From: Falsirhodobacter flavus
Lineage (GTDB): Bacteria; Pseudomonadota; Alphaproteobacteria; Rhodobacterales; Rhodobacteraceae
Direction: 5' to 3'
DNA: 64,000 bases
NCBI GenBank assembly: GCA_029846755.1
Contig: JARWBI010000001.1
Location: forward strand, 310,001 to 374,000
Under the pieces are notes generated by a model that saw only the letters and a list, made by a program, of their open reading frames with translations, had not been told where the DNA came from and searched no databases. The position numbers were made by a program, and so were the translations under genes. Position 1 is the first letter of the stretch; each line of letters starts with the position of its first letter. Positions 33,921-42,591 of the stretch are shown here, one piece after another.

Positions 33921-34262
33921 AAAGCACAGATATTCCGCTGCCACCCGTGCGGGCGATCTTCTGTTCGTATCAGGTCAGGTCGGCAGCCGCGATGACGGCT
34001 CTCCCGAGCCGGAATTCGAGGTGCAGGTGCAGCGGGCGTTCGAGCACCTCGCCCATACGCTGGCCGAAGCGGCGCGGGATTTGAGGACATTGTGGATGTG
34101 ACCTCGTTCCACACCGACCCCGAAACCCAGTTCGCGACGGTCCTCAAGATCAAGGACAGGATCTTCCCGTCGAAGCCCTATCCGAACTGGACCGCAGTCG
34201 GGGTGAATTGGCTAGCGGGCTTCGATTTCGAGATCAAGGTGGTGGCGCGCATACCGGGGTGA
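33904..34262 (+). pseudogene. RidA-family protein, frameshifted
   Basis: Begins as a RidA/YjgF protein (YSAATRAGDLLFVSGQVGSRDDG) but ends after 65 codons at 34,101. The next frame continues the family precisely (FEDIVDVTSFHTDP ... FPSKPYPNWTAVGVNWLA ... FEIKVVARIPG) to a TGA at 34,260-34,262. The break is at about 34,068: GAAGCGGCGCGGGA would be in frame if read GAAGCGGGCGCGGGA, so one G is missing. RidA proteins hydrolyse reactive enamines/imines; an intact copy would be about 119 residues. Real inactivation or a base-calling error cannot be told apart here. Confidence 0.85.
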
Positions 34263-34975
34263 TCGACAGGGTGGTTCCGGTTCACCAACTCACCTCGGAT
34301 CGCACCAAGGCGGGTCGCTGGCCGGCAACCGTATGGCCTGATCGGGAACGCTGCGGGGATCGGCCTTTCGACCCGAGCGTGACATGGAAGCGGCCGTTGT
34401 CACCGTCGAAGCACGGCATAGGAGTTTCGGATCATCGAGGAGATGCCGAAGGATCACGACAGCATTTCGATCACGGCGTTGCACGGAATCTGCCAAACCG
34501 TTCCCGCGGACTGGCGCTCATTTGTTTGCAAGACGACAGGCGAGGCGTTGGGCTAGTTGCCGGAAGAAAGCAGCTTTTCTTCGCGGTTTCATTGAAAGGG
34601 TGATTTGCCACAAAACGACCGGCTATTCTTCTGCCGACCGCCGAGCCTGTCCGATCGTCGCCATACTGATGCGAGAGTGGATGCAGACGGTCTTGGCGAC
34701 GATCCTTGCGAATGGTCGAGGCGGTCATGGCCCTGCGAGGGGCCCGCCGCGGCGTGGAACTGCTTCAAACGCTAACAAGCCGGGAGGGGGCGATTTGCCG
34801 GATCTGACCCTGAAGGGTATTCGCCATACGATGGCGACGATCTTATGGGGACGGGCATGGATCTGCGCGATTGCAGCCTTGTTGGTCCAGACCGAGAGCT
34901 TGGCGCGCTCGTCAAACCCTCGGGGGAGGTGGTCAAACTGGAAGTTTATGAAAGCGCCGCATATATGGGATTAGA
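34263..34975. other. Gene-poor region with decayed sequence
   Basis: 713 bases without an intact gene, visibly less GC-rich than its flanks. The only recognisable content is the recombinase remnant described separately. A stretch at about 34,430-34,555 reads as protein-like sequence (RIIEEMPKDHDSISITALHG) in one frame but lacks a start and matches no family I recognise. An imperfect inverted repeat GAAGAAAGC / GCTTTTCTTC lies at 34,563-34,582. Confidence 0.55.
34780..34935 (+). pseudogene. Tyrosine-recombinase (phage-type integrase) C-terminal remnant
   Basis: One frame reads LPDLTLKGIRHTMATIL and, a little later, IAALLVQTESLAR. These match the Arg-His-x-x box (LTxKGxRHTxxTxLxE) and the following IADxLGQKTExMARHYS segment of integrases common in this bacterial group. 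The catalytic Tyr region and most of the protein are missing and the spacing between the motifs is reduced, so it is a degraded end of a gene. It lies about 40 bases from the 3' end of tRNA-Phe, a usual integration point. Confidence 0.5.
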
Positions 34976-35051
34976 TGGTGCCCGGAGACGGATTTGAACC
35001 GCCGACACGCGGATTTTCAATCCGCTGCTCTACCAACTGAGCTATCCGGGC
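34976..35051 (-). tRNA. tRNA-Phe (GAA)
   Basis: 76 bases with encoded CCA. The reverse strand begins GCCCGGATAGCTCAGTTGGT, has anticodon GAA in the loop TTGAAAA, a GTTCAAATC T-arm and a 3' end GTCTCCGGGCACCA that pairs with the acceptor 5' strand GCCCGGA. Its 3' end faces the recombinase remnant. Confidence 0.97.
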
Positions 35052-35127
35052 AACGCTGCCTTTCGGTGGCGCTCTGATATGACAGGGCGCGGGGGGTGTC
35101 CAGAGGGTTTCGACGAAAATCTTTGGC

Positions 35128-35292
35128 TTAATGCGGCAGGGGCGGATCTTCGTCGCTGGGTTCCTCCTCGGGGGCGACGGGGATGGCGTAGCTGCCTTTC
35201 AGCCAGCGGCCCAGATCGACATCCGCGCAGCGTTTGGAGCAGAAGGGACGGTATTTCGGGTCCGTTTCCTTGGCGCAGATGGGGCAGCTCAT
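35128..35292 (-). CDS. yacG: YacG-type zinc protein (DNA gyrase inhibitor family)
   Basis: 54 residues. Zinc-ribbon cysteines in CPIC and FCSKRC, then DLGRWLKGSYAIP, the family signature, and an acidic tail. Homologues bind the gyrase B subunit and can inhibit it. Its ATG overlaps the stop of the RNase G-like gene (ATGA). Last gene before tRNA-Phe in the infA-maf-rng-yacG series, a neighbourhood common in alphaproteobacteria. Confidence 0.93.
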   Translation of the reverse strand: MSCPICAKETDPKYRPFCSKRCADVDLGRWLKGSYAIPVAPEEEPSDEDPPLPH

Positions 35293-36323
35293 GCCAGCGC
35301 CTCGGACAGGGGTGCGCGGTCGCGTTTGCGGACAAGCTCGTACAGGCCGAGGGGGGTCCATCCGGCAAGGCTGGTTTCCGCAGATTCGCCCTTGAAGGCG
35401 GCGCGCAGCACCTGATCCAGCGTGGCGCGGTCCTTTTTCGTCATCGGGGCGAAGTCGACCACCACCTGACCGCCAAGGCCGCGCAGACGAAGCTGGCGCG
35501 GCAGGTCGCGCGCGGCGGCGATGTTGACCTTCAAGCCCGCAGCGGGCGAGGTGTCGCCGCCGGTGTTCACGTCCACCGCGACCAGCGCGCGGGTCGGCTC
35601 GATCACCATGCTGCCGAATCCAAGGTCCACCTCGGGCAACAGGGCGGCGTCGATCATCTCGAGCACCCCATGATCCGCAAAGCCGCCCTCGACCACCTCG
35701 TCCGGGGCGGGGTCGGACCATTCGCGCCACGCGGTTTCCTGCGCGGTCGGGCCTTCGACCAGCAGTTCGGGCGCGCCGTGGATGTCGGCCAGCACCGCCT
35801 CGGCCAGCTCGCGTGTTGCGATGATGTCGGCGGCGATCTCGCCCTCATCCTCGCCTTCGCAGGCAGAGCGGAGGATGACGCCCAGCGTCTCGTCCGCGCC
35901 GTCCATCGCGCCCTGCGCCAGCGCGGTCAGGCCTTCGCGCAACTCCTCGTCGCGGATGCGGCGCGAGACGTTCAGGCCGGGTGCGCCGGGGGTCAGGATG
36001 CACAGGCGGCTTTTGAACAGCAGCCGCGTGGTGACGGGCGTTGCCTTGCCCTGTTCCGCCGCGCCCGTCACCTGCACCAGCACGCGCTGGCCCGGCGCAA
36101 GGCCCGAAACTTGCCGCAGGAATCCTGAACCGCCATCCGGCAGTTTTACGAAGACGCCGCCTTGGCCCTTCATCAGCCGATCCACCACGCCGCGATAGAT
36201 CGCGCCGGGGATCGGCGCGTCGGTTTCGGCGTCGATCAGCAGGTCGTGAAGCTGGCCATCCACGATCAGCGCGGCGGCGTCGCGCCCCTGAACGCTGTCC
36301 AGAACGATGATGCGACCCTTCAT
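35289..36323 (-). CDS. rng: Ribonuclease E/G family protein (short form)
   Basis: 344 residues. Has the S1-like start ([17 protein letters not shown]), the RNase E/G nuclease core including [22 protein letters not shown] with the metal-binding Asp pair, and [11 protein letters not shown]. It is shorter than E. coli RNase G (about 489) and has no scaffold domain, as is usual for the small alphaproteobacterial version encoded next to maf. Probably trims rRNA or mRNA. Overlaps maf and yacG by four bases each. Confidence 0.9.
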   Translation of the reverse strand: MKGRIIVLDSVQGRDAAALIVDGQLHDLLIDAETDAPIPGAIYRGVVDRLMKGQGGVFVKLPDGGSGFLRQVSGLAPGQRVLVQVTGAAEQGKATPVTTRLLFKSRLCILTPGAPGLNVSRRIRDEELREGLTALAQGAMDGADETLGVILRSACEGEDEGEIAADIIATRELAEAVLADIHGAPELLVEGPTAQETAWREWSDPAPDEVVEGGFADHGVLEMIDAALLPEVDLGFGSMVIEPTRALVAVDVNTGGDTSPAAGLKVNIAAARDLPRQLRLRGLGGQVVVDFAPMTKKDRATLDQVLRAAFKGESAETSLAGWTPLGLYELVRKRDRAPLSEALA

Positions 36324-36898
36324 GCGGCCCTCCGATGCACGGGATAGCCGGCGGTGGCCAGCATGGCGGCGGTTTCAGCCATGGGTAGGCCGACGATGCC
36401 GGTGAAAGAGCCCGAAATCCACGGGATGAACGCGCCCGCCAGCCCCTGGATGCCGTAGGCGCCCGCCTTGCCCTGCCATTCGCCGCTGTCGAGATAGGCG
36501 TTCAGTTCCACGTCGGACAGGCGCTTCATCTTGACGTCGGACACGACCTCTCGCGTCCAGATGCGGCTGCCGCGGCGGATCGCGACGGCGGTGATGACCT
36601 GGTGGCGGCGCCCGCCCAGCATCACGAGGAATTCCGCCGCCTGACCCGCCGTTTCCGGCTTGCCCAGAATGCGGCGGCCCAGCGCGACTGTGGTGTCGGC
36701 GCAAAGGACGATGTCATCCTCGCCCGCTGCAATGGCCTCGGCCTTGGCGCGGGCGATGCGCGCGGCATAGGGGCGGGGCAGTTCCGCCTTCAGGGGCGAT
36801 TCGTCGATGTCGGGGGGAAGGATGGCATCGGGGGTGATGCCCAGCTGCGCCAGAAGGTCCTTTCGGCGCGGGCTGGCAGAGCCGAGGATCAGGCGCAT
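36320..36898 (-). CDS. maf: Maf-like nucleoside triphosphate pyrophosphatase
   Basis: 192 residues. [18 protein letters not shown] is the family's opening motif, ILCADT-like [18 protein letters not shown] the catalytic Asp region, and [15 protein letters not shown] a conserved late motif. Maf proteins hydrolyse non-canonical or modified nucleoside triphosphates and slow septation. The start at 36898 has GGAGATTCC before it. Sits between infA and rng. Confidence 0.94.
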   Translation of the reverse strand: MRLILGSASPRRKDLLAQLGITPDAILPPDIDESPLKAELPRPYAARIARAKAEAIAAGEDDIVLCADTTVALGRRILGKPETAGQAAEFLVMLGGRRHQVITAVAIRRGSRIWTREVVSDVKMKRLSDVELNAYLDSGEWQGKAGAYGIQGLAGAFIPWISGSFTGIVGLPMAETAAMLATAGYPVHRRAA

Positions 36899-36914
36899 GG
36901 AATCTCCTGTCGGG

Positions 36915-36934
36915 CCGGAGCCTTGCGGCTCCGG
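36915..36934 (-). other. Hairpin between infA and maf
   Basis: On the transcribed strand an eight-base perfect stem (CCGGAGCC / GGCTCCGG) closes a GCAA tetraloop five bases after the infA stop codon. There is no U-run, and the maf ribosome binding site follows directly. It may stabilise or partly uncouple infA mRNA rather than terminate. Confidence 0.45.
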
Positions 36935-36938
36935 GCCG

Positions 36939-37157
36939 TTATTTGAAGCGGTAGTTGATGCGACCCTTGGAAAGGTCATAGGGGGTCATTTCCACCTGCA
37001 CCTTGTCGCCCGCCAGAACACGGATGCGGTTCTTGCGCATCTTGCCTGCCATCGTCGCGATCAGTTCATGGCCATTGTCGAGTTCGACCTTGAATGTCGC
37101 GTTGGGCAGGAGTTCCTTCACGACACCGGGGAATTCGAGAATGTCTTCCTTGGCCAT
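36939..37157 (-). CDS. infA: Translation initiation factor IF-1
   Basis: 72 residues, an exact match in length and motif to IF-1: [13 protein letters not shown] at the start, an S1-like barrel with [20 protein letters not shown] and the end [11 protein letters not shown]. Binds the 30S A site during initiation. Start fixed by GGAGACAAC before the ATG at 37157. Confidence 0.98.
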   Translation of the reverse strand: MAKEDILEFPGVVKELLPNATFKVELDNGHELIATMAGKMRKNRIRVLAGDKVQVEMTPYDLSKGRINYRFK

Positions 37158-37233
37158 GTTGTCTCCGAAAAGGGGTTCGGCCCGCACGAAAGTGCAGGCA
37201 ACGCGGGCTAGATGCGCCCGAAGGGTCAAAGAA

Positions 37234-38082
37234 TCAAGTGCAAAAGCGCAACTGTTCGGCCCAGTGCAGGTGATTGAGCACACTGCCATCGCGGCGCACT
37301 GCGGTCACGGCGGCCAGATCGACCTCGGCCCGCGCCCATCCGGGGGCGTTCAGACCGGTCTCGGCCAGCACCCCTGTTTCGGGCCAGCCACGGTCTGGCG
37401 GGCCGTAGATCGCGGCGCGGCCCACGTTTTCGTCCACCGCAGGGCAGAAGTCGCAATCGCCCACGGTGGGGGCCTGAACCACGACGCATTGGTTCTCCAG
37501 CGCGCGGGCCATCGCGCCGACCCGCACCCGCGTGAAGCCGGCAAGGCTGTCGGTGCAGGAAGGCACCAGCAGGATCTCGGCCCCCGCATCGACCATGGTT
37601 CGCGCCAGCAGGGGAAATTCGCTGTCATAACAGATGACGACGCCGATCCGGCCCAGCGCGGTGTCGAAGACCTTCGGCGCATTCCCGGCGCGCACGTCCC
37701 AGATCTCACGCTCGAACCGGGTCATGATGAGCTTGTCCTGACGGCCGAGGATGCCGCCCGGCCCGTAAAGCGTCGCGCGGTTGACGGGCCGGTCCCCGGT
37801 GAAGACGGGCCGCGACGCGCCAAGGATCAGGCAGTCGTTCTGCGCCGCCAGCTTCAGGTGCAGCGCATCGACGGCCCCCTCGTGGCGGGCGACCTCGTGC
37901 AGGGCGCGTTCCAGATCGGCGGCGACCTCGCGCCCGCCAAGGCTGGCCAGTTCCATGCTGCCATATTCGGGGAATACCAGCAGATCGGCCTTGGCCGCGC
38001 GTGTCCAATCGGTCAGCTTCGCCTCATATTCGGCGAAACTGTCGAACCATGTCAGCGGGTATGCGGCGGCGGCGATTCTCAT
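37234..38082 (-). CDS. Carbon-nitrogen hydrolase (nitrilase superfamily)
   Basis: 282 residues, cytoplasmic. The Glu-Lys-Cys triad is visible in [22 protein letters not shown] and [10 protein letters not shown], with LVPSCTDS after it. Members cleave amide or nitrile bonds in small molecules. The distinct [14 protein letters not shown] motif resembles the family members of unknown substrate found beside GNAT acetyltransferases. It lies between infA and a divergent GFA gene. The ATG at 38082 was chosen because family sequence starts there. Confidence 0.88.
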   Translation of the reverse strand: MRIAAAAYPLTWFDSFAEYEAKLTDWTRAAKADLLVFPEYGSMELASLGGREVAADLERALHEVARHEGAVDALHLKLAAQNDCLILGASRPVFTGDRPVNRATLYGPGGILGRQDKLIMTRFEREIWDVRAGNAPKVFDTALGRIGVVICYDSEFPLLARTMVDAGAEILLVPSCTDSLAGFTRVRVGAMARALENQCVVVQAPTVGDCDFCPAVDENVGRAAIYGPPDRGWPETGVLAETGLNAPGWARAEVDLAAVTAVRRDGSVLNHLHWAEQLRFCT

Positions 38083-38106
38083 GCCGCGATTGAACGGAGG
38101 TTTCGG

Positions 38107-38517
38107 ATGGCGGACAAGACCGATTTCGAGGGGGCATGCCATTGCGGCGGGGTCCGGTTTCGCGTGCATCTGCCCGGCGGGCTGAAATCCGCGCGGCGCT
38201 GCGATTGCAGCTTCTGCCGGATGCGCGGGGCGGTGGTGGTTTCGGCCACGCTGGACGGGATCGAGTTTCTGGCTGGCGAGGATCTGCTGACGCTGTATCA
38301 GTTCGGCACGATGACCGCGCGGCACCATTTCTGTTCGCGCTGCGGGATCTATACCCATCACCAGCGGCGGTCGGACCCGAGCGAATACGGGGTGAACGTT
38401 GCCTGTCTTGGCGTCAGCCCGTTCCTGCCCGAAGTGCTGGTGCATGACGGGGTGAACCATCCGTCGGACGGCGGCGGCAACCGGATCGCCGGGGTGCTGC
38501 GCTTTACAGCGTCCTGA
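38107..38517 (+). CDS. GFA-family glutathione/zinc protein
   Basis: 136 residues with the GFA zinc-binding cysteine pattern: ACHCGGV (near 11-17), RRCDCSFC and HHFCSRCGIYTHH. The family is named from an enzyme that joins formaldehyde to glutathione, but most members, including this one, have no proven substrate. Divergent from the carbon-nitrogen hydrolase by 24 bases; its 3' end overlaps the GNAT gene by 14 bases. Confidence 0.86.
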   Translation: MADKTDFEGACHCGGVRFRVHLPGGLKSARRCDCSFCRMRGAVVVSATLDGIEFLAGEDLLTLYQFGTMTARHHFCSRCGIYTHHQRRSDPSEYGVNVACLGVSPFLPEVLVHDGVNHPSDGGGNRIAGVLRFTAS

Positions 38518-39049
38518 TCCAGAACTGGAGCTGTTTGTCCGTCTCCTGCGCGTCGCCGATGTCGCGCCAGCGGAAGGTCGCGGTCACGCCCGGCATCGGG
38601 GCATAGCCGCGCCCTCGCCAGAAGGCGTCGTTCGTGCGGGCATTGGCGGGGCGCAGCGGATGATCCCCGGGCCGGATCACCGAGCAGAAGGCGCTGCGGG
38701 TCATGCCCAGCGCCCGCGCGTGATCCTCGCGCAGATCGAAGAAACGATGGCCGATCCCGCGCCCCCGATGCTGCGGCAGCAGCACGGATTCCGCGCAATA
38801 GAAGACGCCTTCGGGGTTTTCGAAAGCGAAGTCCGTCGCATCCTCCATCGGCAGCCCCGTTGCCGCGCCGACAAGCCGTTCCCCGTCGAAGGCCCCCACC
38901 ATTATGGCGCGAGGGTCTTCGTAGCCGCGCAGATATTCGCGCTCATACTCCAGATCGCCGTCATAGATGTAGGGCCAGTCGCGGAACACCGCGATCCGCA
39001 GCCGCGCGACATCCTCCAGATGCGCGCCATCCAGGCGGCGGACGATCAT
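38504..39049 (-). CDS. GNAT-family N-acetyltransferase
   Basis: 181 residues. Acetyl-CoA-binding motif LPQHRGRGIGHRFFD (about 90-104), preceded by the VFYCAESVLL strand, and a final FWRGRGYAPM element. Substrate unknown. Start overlaps the end of the SnoaL-like gene by four bases. The pairing with a nitrilase-superfamily gene nearby recurs in this group of bacteria, which hints at a shared small-molecule pathway (inference). Confidence 0.86.
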   Translation of the reverse strand: MIVRRLDGAHLEDVARLRIAVFRDWPYIYDGDLEYEREYLRGYEDPRAIMVGAFDGERLVGAATGLPMEDATDFAFENPEGVFYCAESVLLPQHRGRGIGHRFFDLREDHARALGMTRSAFCSVIRPGDHPLRPANARTNDAFWRGRGYAPMPGVTATFRWRDIGDAQETDKQLQFWIRTL

Positions 39050-39438
39050 GCCGATACCTGACGCACCCAGTCCGACAGGTTGTAGAAGGTGGTCACGCGC
39101 GCGATCTTGCCATCCCGGATGTCGAAGAACGCCCCGGCGGGCAGGATATAGGTCTGGCCCACCGCCTCGGGCAGGCCGGGATCGGTCTGCAGGTATTTGC
39201 CATGCACGGTGAATTCCGCCGCGCCCCGGTTCCCTTCGGCAAAGATCACCAGATCGCGAAGCTGCTCGGAATAACTGACGCCCATATGCGAGCAGAACTC
39301 GGCGAACTTTTCCCGGCCATGGCGCGTCTCGCCCTCGTTGACGCGGTGTTCGACATCGCCCGTCACAAGGTCCAGCATTCCAGCCGCATCGCCCGCGTTG
39401 AAGGCGGCGTAATAGCGTTCGATGATGTCGCGCGTCAT
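39046..39438 (-). CDS. SnoaL-like (ketosteroid isomerase-like) protein
   Basis: 130 residues, NTF2-like fold. The opening IIERYYAAFNAGDAAGMLDLV and the closing GAFFDIRDGKIARVTTFYNL are standard for SnoaL-type isomerase/hydrolase proteins. Coupled by ATGA overlap to the GNAT gene and one base after the phosphatase gene's stop, with AAGGGAG as ribosome binding site. Function not assignable. Confidence 0.84.
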   Translation of the reverse strand: MTRDIIERYYAAFNAGDAAGMLDLVTGDVEHRVNEGETRHGREKFAEFCSHMGVSYSEQLRDLVIFAEGNRGAAEFTVHGKYLQTDPGLPEAVGQTYILPAGAFFDIRDGKIARVTTFYNLSDWVRQVSA

Positions 39439-39439
39439 G

Positions 39440-39895
39440 TCATGTCTCCCTTGGTGGTCCGAAACGGTCGAGGATGCGCTCGCGGATCTGGTCGCGCGTC
39501 TGGCGATAGGCCGACAGCTTCGCCTCGCGCGATTCCCCGATGCCCGTGGGGTCCAGTATCGGCCAGTATTCCACGTCCAGATGGTAGTATCGCGTCAGTT
39601 CCAGCGCCATGCGCTGGCTGGCGGGGGACAGGGCGACGATCAGATCGAAGCCGGACAGGTCGTCGCCCCATTCCTGCATCTCGTCGAAGGACCGCGCGCG
39701 GTGGCGCTCCAACTCGATCCCCAACTCGCGGCAGACCGAGACGGAAAAGCCGTCAACCTCCATGTCGTTCTTGACGCCTGCGGACTGAACATAGGACCGC
39801 TTGCCGTAAAGCTGCTTCATCATCCCTTCCGCCATGGGCGAGCGGACCGCATTGTGGTCGCAGCAGAACAGGATGGAGGCGGGCATGTCGGCCAA
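39440..39895 (-). CDS. Low-molecular-weight phosphotyrosine phosphatase family protein
   Basis: 151 residues. P-loop C-D-H-N-A-V-R-S begins at C12, and the general-acid region is seen in WPILDPTG. The Asn-bearing loop differs from classic C-L-G-N-x-C-R enzymes and from the ArsC-type protein earlier in the window, which has extra cysteines. Placed three bases after the UPF0262 gene in the hisD operon, a conserved alphaproteobacterial arrangement; target protein unknown. Confidence 0.87.
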   Translation of the reverse strand: MADMPASILFCCDHNAVRSPMAEGMMKQLYGKRSYVQSAGVKNDMEVDGFSVSVCRELGIELERHRARSFDEMQEWGDDLSGFDLIVALSPASQRMALELTRYYHLDVEYWPILDPTGIGESREAKLSAYRQTRDQIRERILDRFGPPRET

Positions 39896-39898
39896 GCG

Positions 39899-40369
39899 TT
39901 ACCCCCAGTGCATGACGCAGATAAGGGTGAACAGGCGGCGGGCGGTGTCCTTGTCCACCTCGGCCTTGCCCTCCAGCCGTTCCTGAAGCACGCGGGCGCC
40001 TTCATTGTGGATGCCGCGGCGGGCCATGTCGATCGCCTCGATCTGGCTGGGGGCAAGGCGTTTGACCGCGTCGGCATAGCTTTCGCAGATCTGGAAGTAA
40101 TCCTTGACCACTTGCCGGAACGGGCCAAGCGAAAGGTGGAATTCCCCAACCTTGTCCTGCGCCTCGGTCGCGATGTCGAAGACCAGCCGCCGGTCGCGGA
40201 TCGCCAGCAGCAGACGATACGGCCCATCCGGCGCGGCTCGCCCGGCGGGCAATGCGAAGGAATTCTCCTCCAGCAGGTCGAACACGGCCACGCGGCGTTC
40301 CTGCTCCATCTCCGGTGTGGGGGGCTTCAGGCCCGTCTCGTCGATCTCGATATGGCAGATGCGCGTCAT
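39899..40369 (-). CDS. UPF0262 family protein
   Basis: 156 residues, cytoplasmic. Matches the UPF0262 family, of unknown function, through IEIDETGLKPPTPEMEQERRVAVFDLLEEN, LSLGPFRQVVKDYFQICESY and the RRGIHNEGARVLQERL end. In alphaproteobacteria it is regularly encoded directly after hisD. Here its ATG overlaps the hisD stop (ATGA), so it is co-translated. Confidence 0.92.
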   Translation of the reverse strand: MTRICHIEIDETGLKPPTPEMEQERRVAVFDLLEENSFALPAGRAAPDGPYRLLLAIRDRRLVFDIATEAQDKVGEFHLSLGPFRQVVKDYFQICESYADAVKRLAPSQIEAIDMARRGIHNEGARVLQERLEGKAEVDKDTARRLFTLICVMHWG

Positions 40370-41667
40370 TCGTTCAGCCTTTGCAGCCGGGCCGTGACCG
40401 ACAGACCATGCGCCTGCAGGCTTTCCGATATGGCGAGCCGTTCGGCGGCGGGACCGATGGCGGCCAGCGCCTTCGGGGTCATCTTGGCGATGGTCGTGCG
40501 TTTCATGAAGTCCAGAACCGACAGGCCGGACGAAAAACGCGCCGAGCGGGCGGTGGGCAGGACGTGGTTCGGCCCGCCGACGTAATCGCCGATCGCCTCT
40601 GGCGTCCATGCGCCAAGGAAGATTGCGCCCGCATGGGTGATCTTTGCTGCCAGCGCGTCGGGATCGGCGGTGCAGAGTTCCAGATGTTCGGGTGCGACGC
40701 GGTTCGACAGGGCAGCAGCCTCGTCCAGATCGCGGGTGACGACGATCGCGCCGTAGTCCCGCCAACTGGCGCCCGCGATGGTGCGGCGTTCCAGCGTTTC
40801 GAGCCGTTTGTCCACCGCCTGTGCCACGGCATGGCCAAAATCGGCATCGTCGGTGATGAGGATCGACTGGGCGCTTTCGTCATGCTCGGCCTGGGAAAGC
40901 AGGTCCAGCGCGATCCAGTCGGGATCGTTATCCCTGTCGGCGATCACGAGGATTTCCGACGGTCCGGCGATCATGTCGATCCCGACCTTGCCGAATACGC
41001 GGCGTTTGGCGGCGGCGACATAGGCGTTGCCGGGTCCGGTGATCTTGTCAACCGGGGCGATGGTGGCGGTGCCGTAGGCGAGCGCGGCGACGGCCTGCGC
41101 ACCCCCGATGCGGTAGACGGTATCGACGCCCGCGATCCGCGCGGCCAGAAGGACGAGCGGGTTCACCACGCCGCCGGGGGTGGGGCAGACGATGACCAAC
41201 CGTTCGACACCAGCCACCTTGGCAGGGATGGCGTTCATCAGGACCGAGGACGGATAGGAGGCCAGCCCCCCCGGAACATAAAGCCCCGCCGCCGAGACCG
41301 GACCCCAACGCCAGCCCAGCGTCGCGCCATGGGCGTCCTGCCATGCCTCGTCCTGCGGAAGCTGGCGGGCGTGGTAGTCGCGGATGCGGCCCGCGGCGAG
41401 TTCCAGCGCGGCGCGATCCTCAGGCGAGACCTTGGCGCATTCGGCCTCGATCTCCTCTGCCGTGAAGGCGAGGGTTTCGGGCGTCAGGTCCAGACGGTCG
41501 AAGCGGGAGGTAAGGTCGATCACCGCCGCATCGCCGCGTTGGCGCACATCGTCGATGATGGCGGCGACGGCGTTGTCCACATCGGGGCTGTCCTCGCGCT
41601 TCATGCCCAGAAGGGCGGTGAAGGCGGCCTCGAAATCAGCGTCGAGGGTGGACAGGAAGTGCGGCAT
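40366..41667 (-). CDS. hisD: Histidinol dehydrogenase
   Basis: 433 residues, cytoplasmic zinc enzyme that oxidises L-histidinol twice to L-histidine, the last step of histidine synthesis. Signatures: GLYVPGG (about 120-126), MIAGPSEILVIAD (about 229-241), SQAEHDESAQ (zinc ligands) and the catalytic VAPEHLEL. Length matches the family. First gene of an operon with UPF0262 and the phosphatase; other his genes are absent from the window, which is normal for this group. Confidence 0.97.
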   Translation of the reverse strand: MPHFLSTLDADFEAAFTALLGMKREDSPDVDNAVAAIIDDVRQRGDAAVIDLTSRFDRLDLTPETLAFTAEEIEAECAKVSPEDRAALELAAGRIRDYHARQLPQDEAWQDAHGATLGWRWGPVSAAGLYVPGGLASYPSSVLMNAIPAKVAGVERLVIVCPTPGGVVNPLVLLAARIAGVDTVYRIGGAQAVAALAYGTATIAPVDKITGPGNAYVAAAKRRVFGKVGIDMIAGPSEILVIADRDNDPDWIALDLLSQAEHDESAQSILITDDADFGHAVAQAVDKRLETLERRTIAGASWRDYGAIVVTRDLDEAAALSNRVAPEHLELCTADPDALAAKITHAGAIFLGAWTPEAIGDYVGGPNHVLPTARSARFSSGLSVLDFMKRTTIAKMTPKALAAIGPAAERLAISESLQAHGLSVTARLQRLNE

Positions 41668-41711
41668 GACGGTCTCCTTTCCACCCTGTTAGCAAGGGCC
41701 GGGATGGCCGT

Positions 41712-42416
41712 CTAGCGGCGGGTCAGGCGGGCGCGGCCATAGAGGGTGTCGGTGGAAACTTCGGTCACGCGCATCTGGCCGTTCGGGGCGGGGGTATAGG
41801 TGATGGTGAAGGGGAAGCGGGTCTTCTCTGCCATGTCGCTGGCCGAGAAGCCAGCGATGCGGCGGTATTCGCCGTTGCAGGTGACGGCATCACCCCGGCG
41901 CTGCGGGCGCGACAGGGCCAGTTCCGTGGCGCGGCGCCCGTCGAAGATCTTGAGCGAGCGACCGCATTCGTTGCCAGCCGGAACATCGCGCAGGGTGGCG
42001 TAGAGCGCGGTCAGCGGATCGACGGTGCCGCCCTGGGTTGCGGGGTCCACGTCGTCCTCATCGGCGCGGCGCGGCGGGTCATATTGCTTCACCTGCGGAA
42101 CGCCCGCGCGGTATTCCATGACGGCATCGCGCTTGCGGCCGTTGTTGTCTGCGCGTTCGGAATAGCTGGAGGGCGTGAAGCGGTTTTGAGAGACGCGGCC
42201 CTGCGAGGCGGCGTCATATCGGATGCGGCGCAGGATGCCGACGAGGCCGCCGCTTTCCATCACGCCGTTCACGCTGTAGCGGCCGTTCTCCTCTTGCCCC
42301 GCGAAGCGAAGCGATCCGGCGCTGATGCCGCGGATGGTCAGCGAATAGCTGGCTTGTTCCTGTGCGATGGCGGCACCCGGAAGGGCGAGAAGGAAGGCAA
42401 GGGCGATGTGGCGCAT
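41712..42416 (-). CDS. DUF3108-type periplasmic protein
   Basis: 234 residues with a Sec signal (cleavage after AIAQ, about residue 19). The mature part fits DUF3108 by YSLTIRGISAGSLRF at its start and DPLTALYATLRD in the middle, a beta-rich domain of unknown function exported to the periplasm. Contains a Cys pair (C154 and C184 region). The ATG at 42416 follows GGAGACGACAG. Stands between hisD and the divergent rpmB. Confidence 0.83.
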   Translation of the reverse strand: MRHIALAFLLALPGAAIAQEQASYSLTIRGISAGSLRFAGQEENGRYSVNGVMESGGLVGILRRIRYDAASQGRVSQNRFTPSSYSERADNNGRKRDAVMEYRAGVPQVKQYDPPRRADEDDVDPATQGGTVDPLTALYATLRDVPAGNECGRSLKIFDGRRATELALSRPQRRGDAVTCNGEYRRIAGFSASDMAEKTRFPFTITYTPAPNGQMRVTEVSTDTLYGRARLTRR

Positions 42417-42512
42417 CTGTCGTCTCCGTGTCGCGAAGTGCTGATATAGGGCTGTGGACGGCAGGGCGAGATGACATTTCCGAAAGTCGGCGGGGGTGGC
42501 GGGCTCCTCAGC

Positions 42513-42566
42513 CCCTCCGTCCCGGAGGGCCTTCGTCGCCCGCGCTGCCACGGGGCCGTGGCAGCG
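42513..42566. other. Two tandem GC-rich hairpins upstream of rpmB
   Basis: CCCTCCG-TCC-CGGAGGG at 42513-42529, and a perfect eleven-base stem CGCTGCCACGG / CCGTGGCAGCG with two bases between at 42543-42566. They lie upstream of the rpmB promoter and in the leader region of the leftward DUF3108 gene, so they could insulate the two divergent units. Function unknown. Confidence 0.5.
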
Positions 42567-42591
42567 GCGCCCCATATTCAAGGTGAATCGC

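Noticed and set aside
34263-34975. An intact 196-codon frame (34,384-34,974) as a real gene.
   Set aside because: Only its last third resembles a protein family (integrase), with the catalytic Tyr region missing; the rest has no recognisable content.
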